Shown here one piece after another: positions 47,741 through 58,768 of a DNA stretch of 64,000 nt (positions are counted from its first letter, which is position 1; each line of letters starts with the position of its first letter). Location: positions 2,271,528 through 2,335,527 of the forward strand of contig NC_045140.1 of assembly GCF_008831285.2 (NCBI RefSeq), in the 5' to 3' direction. Made by a program: the position numbers and the translations under genes. This stretch comes from Nymphaea colorata. Taxonomy: Eukaryota; Streptophyta; Magnoliopsida; Nymphaeales; Nymphaeaceae. Below the pieces are notes generated by a model. The model was not told where the DNA came from. It was given only the letters and a program-made list of their open reading frames with translations, and did not search any database.

Positions 47741-49525
47741 ACTTTATATGAACAGTTCAACCCCATGACATGACTATGCACAACATTGGTGAGAGATGAT
47801 TTACTCCAGAAAAATATGTTATAGTAGTGTGTCATCAATGGTGTGACATGATAAACATAACTCTATATTAGTGATCTTTATCATTTGTATAGATTAGTAG
47901 GTGTCTCCCTCGGTGGTTTATGTCTTCGGTATAGATGAAGTAGTTTCCAAAAAAAAAAAAAGGCAAAGCCTCAATTTTTCCCTTGCTTACATTACCTTCG
48001 ACGACTAAAAGAGCTCGAGCTCCCCTCTTTCTCTTTTTGCAAATGCATGATAGCCCTTTTTTTTACAACGCATCGGGCACTCGTCTGACAAAGAGAAAGA
48101 AAAATAGAGGACATCACAATCTCCTGATAAGCAATGGCCAGTCACCTGCCATTCTCTTGCTCTAATTCAATGATGAGTTATGCATCCCCCCTTTCTCTCA
48201 TGTGGTTAAACATGGGTTTCACTAGTCGAAATCTCTGTCAAATCTCTCTCCCTTTCTAAGTGAAACATTGTATGCTTGAACCACAAAATCATTTCCTTGT
48301 AAGTATATTCATTCTTTGTAATGTATGCACTCTACAAAGTACTTTGGTGCTCAAACTTAGAGCATTTTCGCCACTTGGAAGAGGCACTCAAATTTGGTAG
48401 GTTGGGTGAGATGATAAGTAGGCTTTTTCTCACCTTTTTTTTATCTTCTTCAATTTTAGCAGAATTGTTGCTTTTGGCTGGTTTGCTATAGTGTAAAGTC
48501 ATCTTAAGTTGATGCATTATGGTTTTCATTGGTCAACTATGGTGAAAAGTTGGTATTGCTATTGGCTTTATAAAAGTGAAGTAGGGTATACCAATACTTA
48601 CAATGAAAAATTTTAAAGTTTATGGTGATTGTCATGATTCATTTGGATTGTATTGACAGCTTATAAATAGGAGGTCATTAACAAAAATTTTATTTTGGTG
48701 GATGAATTATGCTATGACAATAGCTATTAGTTACCATTTTGCCGTTCTTTTTTTTTTCCTAATTGTAGCAAGGCACTACTGATGGCTACAATGGTGTTGC
48801 AGATGAACATTACTTGCTAACTTTAACCCATGGCAGCTTAATGGCCTATTGAATAGTTTGCCTTTACCATATTCTTGAAATTTTTTAGAAGTTTGGCTTT
48901 ACATAAATTCCAGAAAGAATATAGGTGTATTGACTTTTTGCCAATGTCTTGCAGATATTTGATCCAGCAAGCATATCAAATTGGTCTTTGATGCATGTAG
49001 ATTCGTTTGAAGGTAAATGACACCCCACAACATATAAAGAGAAGGATATTAGCTATGAACTTTGGGGAGGTGAAGCTGGATCCCTTCTTAGTGGCTATTT
49101 CTTGTGAATTCATGAGTTGTCACATGAAGTTTGCCTAGTAGATGGGGTCTATAGCTCATTGGAGAGAATTCTTTGATAATCCTTCTACTATGCCAACAAG
49201 CATCTTCCTCAACAAAAAACTAGTAAATGACTTATTAACTTCATATTCCTTATCAAAGAAGAAAATTATGAAGAATTGACAATGATATCAAATCCTTGCT
49301 TAATGTTATAGAAGGAAATATAGACTTATGACTGGTGCATGTGATATTGGACAAACATTTTTTACCAATAATGGTTTCAAAATAGTTGTTACATGTGATA
49401 TTGGTGTGGTTGTTTTCTTATAAGCATTTTTTTTCAAATAAATGTTGTCAATGTTGGGTTTTATAATAACAGAATGACACTTATTTATATTTCCATGAAG
49501 TCAATCCAAGATGAATTTGCTACTT
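47741..49525. other. Intergenic, no gene seen
   Basis: AT-rich sequence with short frames only. No motif, repeat or RNA gene is recognised, other than poly-A and poly-T runs near 47,949 and 48,750. Confidence 0.4.
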
Positions 49526-49869
49526 ATCCATGGAGTGCCTCCGAGGTTGAATGCTTACTAATGCAATTGGCAAGATGAATATCCTTGATGTTACATTGAT
49601 GTTTTGCATAATTTGGGAGCAATCAAGAGAACATTTCTAAGCACATATTTTTCTCTTTAGCTGGAAAATTAATATTAACCTAATTCATTTTTATATCCAT
49701 AGAGTGCCTCCGAGGTTGAATGCTTACTAATGCAATTGGCAACTTGAATATCCTGATGTTTATATTGATGTTTTGCATAATTTGGGAGCAATCAAGAGAA
49801 CATTTCTAAGCACATACTTTTCTCTTTAGCTGGAAAATTAATATTAACCTAATTCATTTTCATATGAAT
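49526..49869. repeat. Tandem duplication, period about 169-175 bp
   Basis: The unit starting ATCCAT(G/A)GAGTGCCTCCG occurs at 49,526 and 49,695, and its first 11 bases occur a third time at 49,870. The two full copies differ at only a few positions. Non-coding. Confidence 0.85.
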
Positions 49870-51357
49870 ATCCATAGAGTAAAACTCCTAGCAGGTATGC
49901 CCCTTTATCATGGTTGGCAAGTTTTTGTTGGAGAAATGCGATGATTGAATTGACCAAAACTAACTACTGGTTCTAAATATGTATATTGACCAGTTAATTG
50001 CATTTTATGTTTTTGCAAATGTAGCCATATTTTTTAGCACCTTTGTTCGGTTCAGAAACAAAAAGAGATATGGAAGCTTCTCATAGTTTTGAAGTAGACA
50101 TTGGAATTGTAACATTCAGAGACAGACATTTTGGAAGTTCAAGTTTCCCTTCAAGAGTGATGTGTAATTGTGTACATTTGTTTATCTTCTTTCATTTTTC
50201 TGAACCACTACTTACTAGTCTAATCTCAACATGTATTACTTATTTTTTCTGCCTGTTGCATTAATGACAATGCATATAGTATTTGAAAAGACTAAATACT
50301 AGTTCTCATGATTCATGATGGTAAAGATGGTTTAGAATTGAAAAATATCATCTAATGGTTCTCTTTGACACATGGGAAAAGTAATTTGATCATGTTGAAG
50401 ACAAACTAGAGGCTATCTTCTGCTCTTGGATATAAGTCTGTAAATAAAGTTCAAAGTTATGCTAGTTTGGTACCAGATTAAACACAAAACTTAGTGTACA
50501 TACATATATAATTGTTCACTATGTTTATGATTTTAGATGTTCTTAGTTCATGGGCTTTATCTCCAAGTAAAACCAGCTTTAACTATGAACAATTTGATCA
50601 GTCTGTTGGGGATAACTGACTTATGAGAAGCTTAAACCATACCCCATTTTGAGGAAATTGCTACTTTTGATGCTAAAATGCAAAATAGTATATGGATGCC
50701 CTTTTATGGTAAAATTGGAGTAGCCCTAGTTTTATTTTGTGGGTGAGTAGGAATAAAATTTAAGCTCTACTATTATAGTAACTGTAGTTAGACAAGTTCT
50801 ATTGCTAGCACTGTTTTGAGCAAATTTTTCTCGACTTGAGAAAGCAAACTCTCAGCAAAATAATCTCATAAAAGTTCTTTATGCTAGTCTTTGACATTTC
50901 TGTAAGGTAAAAAAAAAGGTAGCGGGGAGGTTTGCAAACCAATAGTTGCAGCTAGAAAAGACAGATCAAATGAAGGTCAATGGCGATAAGAGTTTTCCGT
51001 TCAAAATGTATATTGAACTTTATTTAGTTGTATTTGTTACTAAATGTTATATAGTTAGACACTAGAAGCTTGCCGTTCTAAGAGATGAGATGTAGGTTTA
51101 GCCGTTAAAATTTGCTATATTGTTTTTTTCTTTTTTTTTGCAGCACTTGTTCTAACCAATGTTTACATCTTATATACTTGTGCTGGTTCACTTTGAATTG
51201 CGGCTAGCTTAAATTGAAGGCCATTTTTTTTCTTGCACTGGTAGAAGCATTCATCTCATGACTCCTCCCATCAACCTCCATGACTTCCCACATCCACCTG
51301 AAGCACTGACATCACTAATTTTGTCTCCTTCCTCCAATCTTCAACCGTATTAATTAG
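49870..51357. other. Intergenic, no gene seen
   Basis: AT-rich, with one 73-codon frame (50,043-50,264) that is not recognised. No other structure is evident. Confidence 0.4.
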
Positions 51358-51558
51358 GGTTGGGCATCAGGCCGGCTTGGAGCCTAGACCCCATCAAGGC
51401 CCAACCTGATTTGATTTTAATAATAAATATTTTATAAATGTCATATTTATAATAAAAATATATAAAAATATATTAAATGTAATTGTATAATATACCAAGT
51501 CGGCCGGAGACCTTATTTGACGGCCTGATCCAGGCCGGGTACCGCGCTCAATGGCCAA
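51358..51558. mobile_element. GC-ended, AT-cored inverted element
   Basis: GGGCATCAGGCCGGCTTGG at the left faces GGCCTGATCCAGGCCGGG and GGCCAAAC at the right, with an AT-only core of about 80 bases. This is the shape of a small non-autonomous inverted-repeat element. A similar plan, less clear, is seen at about 61,075-61,275. Confidence 0.45.
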
Positions 51559-51871
51559 ACACTAACTATTGCTCCCATCCTTTGAGGAGGGAATGACTTA
51601 GCCATTGCCCCCAACAGGTGTCTCACATGCAAGGGTTCTTGCTGAGTTTCACACAAATTTCATTGATTCCATTTCATTTCTCCACGCTTGGTTTTTGTCC
51701 TTTCTATCATAGTTGGCCCCCACCCTTAGGAGGTAAGAACGATGTCACTGTCACCTCTCTTTTGGTATCATCTCCTCACTAAAGTACTAGCCCTTTCAAA
51801 AGAGTTACTAAAAATATTGTAAATGAGAGCCAATTAGAGCTCCACATAAATTTTTTAGAAAAGATCTTTCC

Positions 51872-52345
51872 CGCTTAATTGAAATCAGTGCCAAGTTTGA
51901 TTTAAGTATTTGAGTGCTTGTTATAATACTCGAATAAGGAGACCCATATGGCAAAAGATAATCACAAACACAATATGACAGAACCAAATTTCAAAGTTTT
52001 TTCCAATTATTTTACTTCATAAGATATGATTCTTCAACATTCAAAGCAAGAAAGATCAATAAAAGACATAGTGAACTAAGAAGGGCAAGATTAGGTTGAT
52101 TGATTTCTCGCTTAATTGAAATTGGTGCCAAGTTTGATTTAAGTATTTGAGTGCTTGTTATAGTACTCGAACGAGGATACCCACATGGCAAAAGATAATC
52201 ACAAACACAAATTGACAGAACCAAATTTCAAAGTTTTTTCTCATTGTTTTACTTCATACGATATGATTCTTCAACATTCAAAGCAAGAAAGATCAATAAA
52301 AGACATAGTGAACTAAGAAGGGCAAGATTAGGATGACTGATTCTT
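51872..52345. repeat. Tandem duplication, period 237 bp
   Basis: CGCTTAATTGAAAT starts the unit at 51,872 and again at 52,109. Both copies run to AGAAGGGCAAGATTAGG with few differences, so the duplication is young. A 70-codon minus-strand frame over the junction is a by-product. Confidence 0.85.
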
Positions 52346-53572
52346 GCCAAGCAATTTAATTTGGATGTTCTTTGACGTAATTGAGCTGTGGGCTAGCATT
52401 AACATTCAGTTTCAAGATTAATATTTTATATTCAAGTATCAAGCCTAACTTTATAAGTTTTTAGCAAGTAATAATTGAGTTGCTTTTAAGGTCACATTTA
52501 TACCAGAAAAACATCTTTTCCTTTAACAACAGAACATAAACGCCCTTGAGAAATAGAAATTGAATGTGAAACAAGTTCACAATAGCATCCATCAATTACA
52601 CTGGCGACGTAAACACGACAAACAGTTAACTATGATTAAACTAACAAAAACATGGATCCATATAAGATGTGAAAATGTAATCAATGGATTTGTCAGATTT
52701 GTATAAGTGAAATAGACTGCCGTACGAATGTAATCTTTTTTTGGTATTTTATGAAAAACATACTTGAGCTTCAATTTCTTTTAGCTAATCATCTTTTTGG
52801 TTAGTGATTCTAACAGTTAAATATGACATATATATTTAAACTTGAGCTTCCATTTATGTTATTTCATACAAGGCACATGCTTAGGAATTTCCAAATTCTT
52901 TAAGAAGAGACTCTTATTAATCAATCTTTCTACACATATTGTATTACAATTCACCTCCTAGATTCAAGTGTTGAACTAATTAGCACTCTGTCAAGAAATG
53001 ACTCGAGTGCGGCATGGTGAATCTCCTTGTGCCCTATGGTCCACTTTGGTTAGATCCTTAGAAAAGCTAAGAACTAATTAATTGTAGTATTAGATAAGCA
53101 ACCCCTTCAAAATTCATCGAAATACTTGACACAAAACTATTCTCAAGTACTTCATTATTCTCTTTAGATTATTTATGCGATTTGACTTATAATTAATGAG
53201 CTTAAATGCCTCCCTACTGTTTGTAACTTTAAAAATAATCTGTTTTAAACATTAAAAAAAGCTTTCACGGTTCATACTTCTTATTCTAATATTTCTAACA
53301 GGAAGATTCTTTTTTGAGGAGAAAAAAGGAATCTGGAGTACTGCCGCTTTGCACCATGAAATGTTCTTAGGGATACCAACCAAAACAGACCAACCTTCAT
53401 CAATCTGCTCTCTACCAAAAAAAAAAAACATTTGAAAAAATTGTCTGATTTTCATTTGGAGTGAGTTCATTTCCCACTGTCTCTCTCTTACAACCAGACA
53501 GAATATATACAATAGGCCCAGTTTCTTAGGGGAACCATTTTCGATGTAAAACCCTTAAAGTTAACCCTTATG
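52346..53572. other. Intergenic, no gene seen
   Basis: AT-rich and featureless apart from a poly-A run near 53,418. Confidence 0.4.
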
Positions 53573-53935
53573 CCTTTAAGATTCTGCTTGCTTCAGTGCC
53601 TGGGTAGATCCAGGGGCAGAACCAGGATTTTTTTCAAGGGCGGGCCAAATAAGGGCTAGGTTTCGTGGGTTGGATTTGGGTAGTCCTTTAAGATTCTGCT
53701 TGCTTCAGTGCCTGGGTAGATCCAGGAGCGAAACCAGTATTTTTTTCAAGGGCGGGCCAAATAAGGGCTGGGTTTCGTGGGTTGGATTTGGGTAAGACCA
53801 AACCGATCTTACATTCAAAAAATACATGAGGCAAATTTTTTTTTTCAATTTTTACATTGTATTTTTGTTTCTTTCATTTGGTTTGGGTGGGGCCATGGCT
53901 TAGGCACCCCCTCCCCCCTCCCTCCACCCCGGGTT
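53573..53935. mobile_element. Foldback-family repeat with 112-bp tandem duplication of its left end
   Basis: The unit CCTTTAAGATTCTGCTTGCT..GGATTTGGGTA occurs at 53,573 and 53,685. Each copy contains the family's left end (GATCCAGG(G/A)GC(A/G)(A/G)AACCAG). A C-rich right end (CACCCCCTCCCCCCTCCCTC) follows at about 53,907. Confidence 0.6.
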
Positions 53936-54538
53936 TATCTAAGGCACGTCCTTCAATTTAGATGTTGTGATTGTTTGTATCGACAAGAAGACTCGAACTT
54001 TGGATCCTTTGAATTGGTTGTACTACGCTTGTTATAACTGACATACGTTCAGTTTTCTTTAATAATTTGAGTAATATCGAAACACGTCGATTTCACTTTT
54101 GCGTAGGCACCGAGTAGTTATTGACTGACCCATTGAAAAGATAAAAAAAAAAATAAGTCAAGCGACTCAGCCACATGGTTAGAGTCGCGGAGGTTGAATT
54201 AATTAAGAACTTCAAGTTGGAAGGAGGTCAATACTTTAAAATTTTCTCTGCATCGCCTATGTCCGATCCCCTACCAAACTTTTTCCCTTAAAATAAGGGG
54301 AGAAATATATGCCTGAAAATTCTAGGCAGCTATTCATAGATCTTTCACAGTTGTGATTCACAATCTCGAACAAATTAAGACGGAATTATACGAACCAGTG
54401 GAATCAATTAGCTAGCTAATCAGATTGCCACACTGCCTTTTTGTTTCTTTCTTTTCTTTTTCTTCGCGGCTAAATAATGCTAGAAAAATGCCAACAAACC
54501 CACACAAATTGGTTACTTGCATACTAGTACCTCATTTA
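53936..54538. other. Intergenic, no gene seen
   Basis: A tRNA-A-box-like CATGGTTAGAGTCGCGG near 54,174 hints at a SINE scrap, without a supporting B box. No gene is seen. Confidence 0.35.
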
Positions 54539-54854
54539 TAGGACTGTACATGAGCCAAGTCAAGCTTGAGCTCGGCTGGCTCGACTCAACACATGTCTTG
54601 CTCAGCTTGAGCTCGACTCGTTTCAGCTCATTTACCAACTCCCGATTTGACTTGATTTCTTTCCTTGGTTTTAAGTTTGGATTACAAGAAAAAAGATAAC
54701 ATAGATTAAACGAGTTTACTCGAGTTCAATCAAGTTGGGTTCATGTAACTCGAGCTTGACTCGACCTGTTTACAAGCGAGTCGAGTTTGAGTCGAACTCA
54801 ACTGACCATGTTTAAGTCGAGCTGGAGTTTGCCTCCACTTATTGTATAGCCCTA
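54539..54854. mobile_element. Second TAGGACTG hAT-type MITE, related to 5,938-6,186
   Basis: It starts TAGGACTGTACATGAGCC, one base different from the start of the element at 5,938, and ends GTATAGCCCTA. The flanking octamers CTCATTTA and CCCATATG match at five of eight positions, consistent with an older insertion. The interior has the same GAGCTCGACTCG-type content and no coding potential. Confidence 0.65.
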
Positions 54855-55191
54855 CCCATATGTAGCTATTTGCTTTTTGAAGTATTGGTTATTGGTGCCC
54901 CTCAGCTATTTATGATATATTTGAAAGGTCGAATATTTTCTGAATTAGTGTCCCTTGGCGAGAAATCTTTGCCTCCGTAACATCTAGCAGTTCCATATTC
55001 GACTAATTTTTTAATACAAATATTCGGGCCATTTTTAGTAACGCTTCCATCGTGTATATCTTAAAAAAGGCACATCACTGAAGATCTGACCATCTAGGGC
55101 GATCGCCTTTAAAAGCACATCATTGAAGAGCTCATAATGGTGACCATCTAAGGTGAAAGGAATGAACGATAGTAAAATCCCTAGACTTGGC

Positions 55192-55195
<4 letters not shown>

Positions 55196-55245
<50 letters not shown>
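55196..55245. repeat. (AT)n microsatellite
   Basis: About 25 uninterrupted AT units. Confidence 0.9.
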
Positions 55246-55249
<4 letters not shown>

Positions 55250-55396
55250 GTTCGCCTAGATAAAGGAGAAGCCAATCTTAGGTTTGCAAATTAAATTGCA
55301 TCTTAAAAGAACCCTGAAATAGAGAGGAATCTTTCTTTTTCTTTTTTTCAATTGAGAGGAATCCTAGTGGTTGGATGAAACAGCCATTCACAAAGG

Positions 55397-55572
55397 CGAA
55401 ACCAGGAAATTTTTGTCGCAGGGTTTTATCAAGGTCGAAATAAAAATTTTTAAATTTTTTTATGTATATTAAATTAATTTTTTTTATATTTACATATAAA
55501 TTTTTAAAGATTTTAAAATTTGAGGAGACCCAAAGGCCCCAACTGCCGCCCCCTTCCCTCCGTCCCTGGCCA
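55397..55572. mobile_element. Foldback-family repeat
   Basis: GGCGAAACCAGGAAATTTTT at the left and CCGCCCCCTTCCCTCCGTCC then CTGGCC at the right are the two ends of a dispersed family. The core is AT-rich with AATTTTTTTTATATTT and AAAATTTGAGGAG. Confidence 0.55.
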
Positions 55573-56649
55573 TGCATCCTTTATGCATGAACAAACTTAG
55601 TTATGAACGTTAAACCCCTAGGAGTTGGTGCACCTAGTTGGGACAGCCACTACTAGGAAGCCAGTTGCTGGTTCAAATTGTACGAGCGTTGCTTCTTGCA
55701 CAAGCCAATGGGGGATAGGACCTTGACCGTTAGGGGTTAACTTTGGGGATTTTGTACTTTGGGTGAGCGACAAAACCTCTTATCCAGCCCCCCTCTTAGA
55801 TCATGTCACTCTTTTCGAGTGTCTTGCCTCAGAGCCCTAAGCGGTTTAGTGTAGCTGGTCAGACTAGTGATTTATAAAAAGGTTAGTCCATGCTTCTATT
55901 TCTCATAGGCATCAACTTTGTATACATGTCGACACAGCCCTATACTCTGCGGGCAAAGGAAAGAAAAAGGAACCTTGGCCTTTTGTTCCTAGCTTGCGTG
56001 TGTCACCGATGGGCAAACAAGTGGCAGCTATAGAAAAAAATGAGCCAATTTATCCCTACATAGATGCCCACATGGGTTTCACTATCTTTTTGAGCTAGTC
56101 AGTCTATCTGATGACCATTTTGCCCTTATTTTATATTATGAAAAGTTACCCTTATGTCTCGGTTTGCTGGTTGCTGGCGCTGAGGGCAATCTGGAGCTGA
56201 CAAGAGGTCCACGTTTTGCTGACAACCGACTTGTAGTTCTTGTTCATAGAAAATAAAACCCTGAGAAAGACTTGACCAACTGCCCACTTGGACCAATCAT
56301 TTGTTCGTCTTCTTGTACTTAACCACCGTAATGGAGGCGGTACCTTGAGGCAGCGAAAACATGCCATGTACCTTGAAGACGAGGGGTTAGATGAAAGCTT
56401 CAGCTATCATTTAGGAAGTTGGATGAAATACTATTTCTGCTTACCCAAAATGCACTAAAAGGTACCATCATCCTCTCAAAACTATCGTCAATTTTAAAAA
56501 ATGTAATTGTTCCACGAAAGACCTCAATTCTACAAAAGTAGATCGAGAGTACGTAGGTGCATGCGTGCCCACTGAAAGAGCCAGAAATTTTATCCAGTCG
56601 ACGAGGCACAGAGCTGGGGGCTGACAAAAACCATCTCCCCTCTTCCTCC
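55573..56649. other. Intergenic with a possible SINE scrap
   Basis: About 55,630-55,740 reads like a tRNA-derived element (GTGCACCTAGTTGGGA then GCTGGTTCAAATTG), with an inexact B box. The rest is unrecognised non-coding sequence. Confidence 0.3.
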
Positions 56650-56832
56650 TTTTAAATTTAAGAAAAGAAAAATTTACATGTTAATTTAAAAAAAAAATTA
56701 GTTGGTCCCTCATAAAAATTTTGAAAAATACAATGGGCTGTGTGAAAAGCTCTCAAAATTTAGTGAGGTACTCAGTGGGCCATTTGCGTTCTTTTAAGGA
56801 AAAAAAAAAAAATCCTGGTTCTGCCTGCCCTA
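56650..56832. mobile_element. Foldback-family repeat, inverted end visible
   Basis: AAAAATTTTGAAAAATACAA in the core and AATCCTGGTTCTGCCTGCCC at the right. The latter is the inverse complement of the family's left end seen at 53,611 (GGGGCAGAACCAGGATTTTT). Non-coding. Confidence 0.55.
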
Positions 56833-58640
56833 TGGTTTACCACGGTCATTTTAGAACTCATATCATATTCATGTATTCATTCATTCATGCTTTGCTTATC
56901 CGAGCCAATAATTTATGGCTGAGGAGCATTATTAATGCATTAAAAACTTTCAAAGAGCATTAATTCATAGGTAAATAATGAATTGACGATCAGGTGTTAA
57001 TAATAGGGGCAAGAGACCACACGAGCCCATATGTGCCTCCACCACCGTCGGCGCTCAAATAAATGTTGGTGCGTGCGTGCAAGTGGAATGACGGCTACAC
57101 TTTATTTTATAAGGAAACTTTACTTACCTAATCTAGATGAGATTGACTTGATCTAGTTTAAATAATTTTTTGAGAATTGGGAAAAGTACGCTAAGGGTAG
57201 GGGGACCTCCCTCCTAGACCGGTCTGATTTCTTGTGTTCACGTCTCCTTCTTTTTTTAACAGGATGCCTCGACAAAAGGGAAACCTCCAGGTGAAATTTA
57301 TCAGCAATTTTTATGATTTTAGGTCTTTAATAAAAGAACGAGGAATTGCTTTGAAAGCAGGGGGCAATCTCGCTCACCCGCAAAAATCAAAGACAAGAAC
57401 ATTAATGAAGAAAATCATTACACTCTCTTAAGAAAATCAAGAAAGGGGCAATTTTTGCCAAAAAAAAAAAAGAAATTTATTTGAAAAAAAACGCATATCT
57501 AGCTGGAAGATGTAAACCCATTTAGTCTACCTAGTCATTATAGTTATTATGGCACTGTAAACTTTTCTCTCTCGAAACGTAAGCAACCTTGGCGTGTTTG
57601 AAGTTGGTTGATGCATGAATGAATGAGGTAAATGAACCAGATTTAGCCTTCGATGAGGTCAAATTCAGCTCATTAAGTCCATCTCGAGAAATCTTCTACC
57701 ATTATCATCGTGCAGCCATTGACAAAAAAAATGGTGGGGGTTGGCTAACTTGCAACGTTCCTGGCTTGGCTCTAGTAACATGATGAAAAAATCAAGCGTG
57801 CCCCACCTTTTTCACATAGGGAAAAGCTCTACGCCTGCAAAAAATGGGCTGATTTGGAAACATGGATTTGAAAAGGAGTCCGGAAAGCCGAGCTACATCT
57901 CTTCGAACTGAAGAACATGTGATGTTTATCTTCGGTTCAGCGATGCAAAATAGTTGATTTACGGGGGCGCCTAGGTTATGGCCGGGCAAATGAAAAAAAA
58001 ATATTTTACATTAAAAAAATATAATTTTTTAAGTGCTTAATGTATTTTTTTGAGTTGAATTCAATTTGGCTCTTCCCAGATTGAGAGGTTGGATTGTGGG
58101 CCCATCCCTAAGAAAAATCCTGACTCTGCTCCTGTATATAACTCCTCTGCTTTTGCATTTTGGACTAGTTCAGCACTAGAAACATCTTCTTGTGAGTGTC
58201 TCATAATAAGTTCATAAAATTATTGAACAAGTGTTTTATGAATATATCTCAAATATAATCACAAATAACATCTCAAGTTTCAGTGAAGTTTTTCTCGGAT
58301 ATAATACGGCGATCTTAAAAAAAAGAAAGAAAAAATACAATAATTTTTTTAAAAAAAACTAAAAATAAAAAAAATAAAATAAGTGAAAAACTAATAACAC
58401 CAAAACATAAACTGTTTGACATTAAAAAAACTAAAAAAAATGAAAAAAAAGCAAAAAAACGTATCAAAAACATGTTCGTTTTGTTTTTATTTTTTTTTAA
58501 AACACTTTTTTAAGTTTTAAACAACCATTTCATTTACTACATTTTTTCAAGTTGTTTCAGAAAAAAAAAACATTTTCTGTGCTCAAATAATGGTGGCCGA
58601 CGCGGAACCTTAGGTCATTCTTCATGGCTGACATGCACGC
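56833..58640. other. Intergenic, one further foldback copy
   Basis: About 57,962-58,133 carries GGGGGCGCCTAGG and GGCCCATCCC..AATCCTGACTCTGCTCC, matching both ends of the foldback family. The remainder is AT-rich with long A-runs (58,316-58,460). No gene is seen. Confidence 0.4.
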
Positions 58641-58768
58641 TTCACCAGAACAAAACAATCCTATCAATAAATAACACTTATAGAAAATGAATGAAAATCG
58701 ACGGTTCACCAGAACAAAACAATCCTATCAATAAATAACACTTATAAAAAATTAATGAAACTCGAAAG
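58641..58768. repeat. Tandem duplication, period 64 bp
   Basis: TTCACCAGAACAAAACAATC starts two successive copies at 58,641 and 58,705 with very few differences. Confidence 0.85.
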
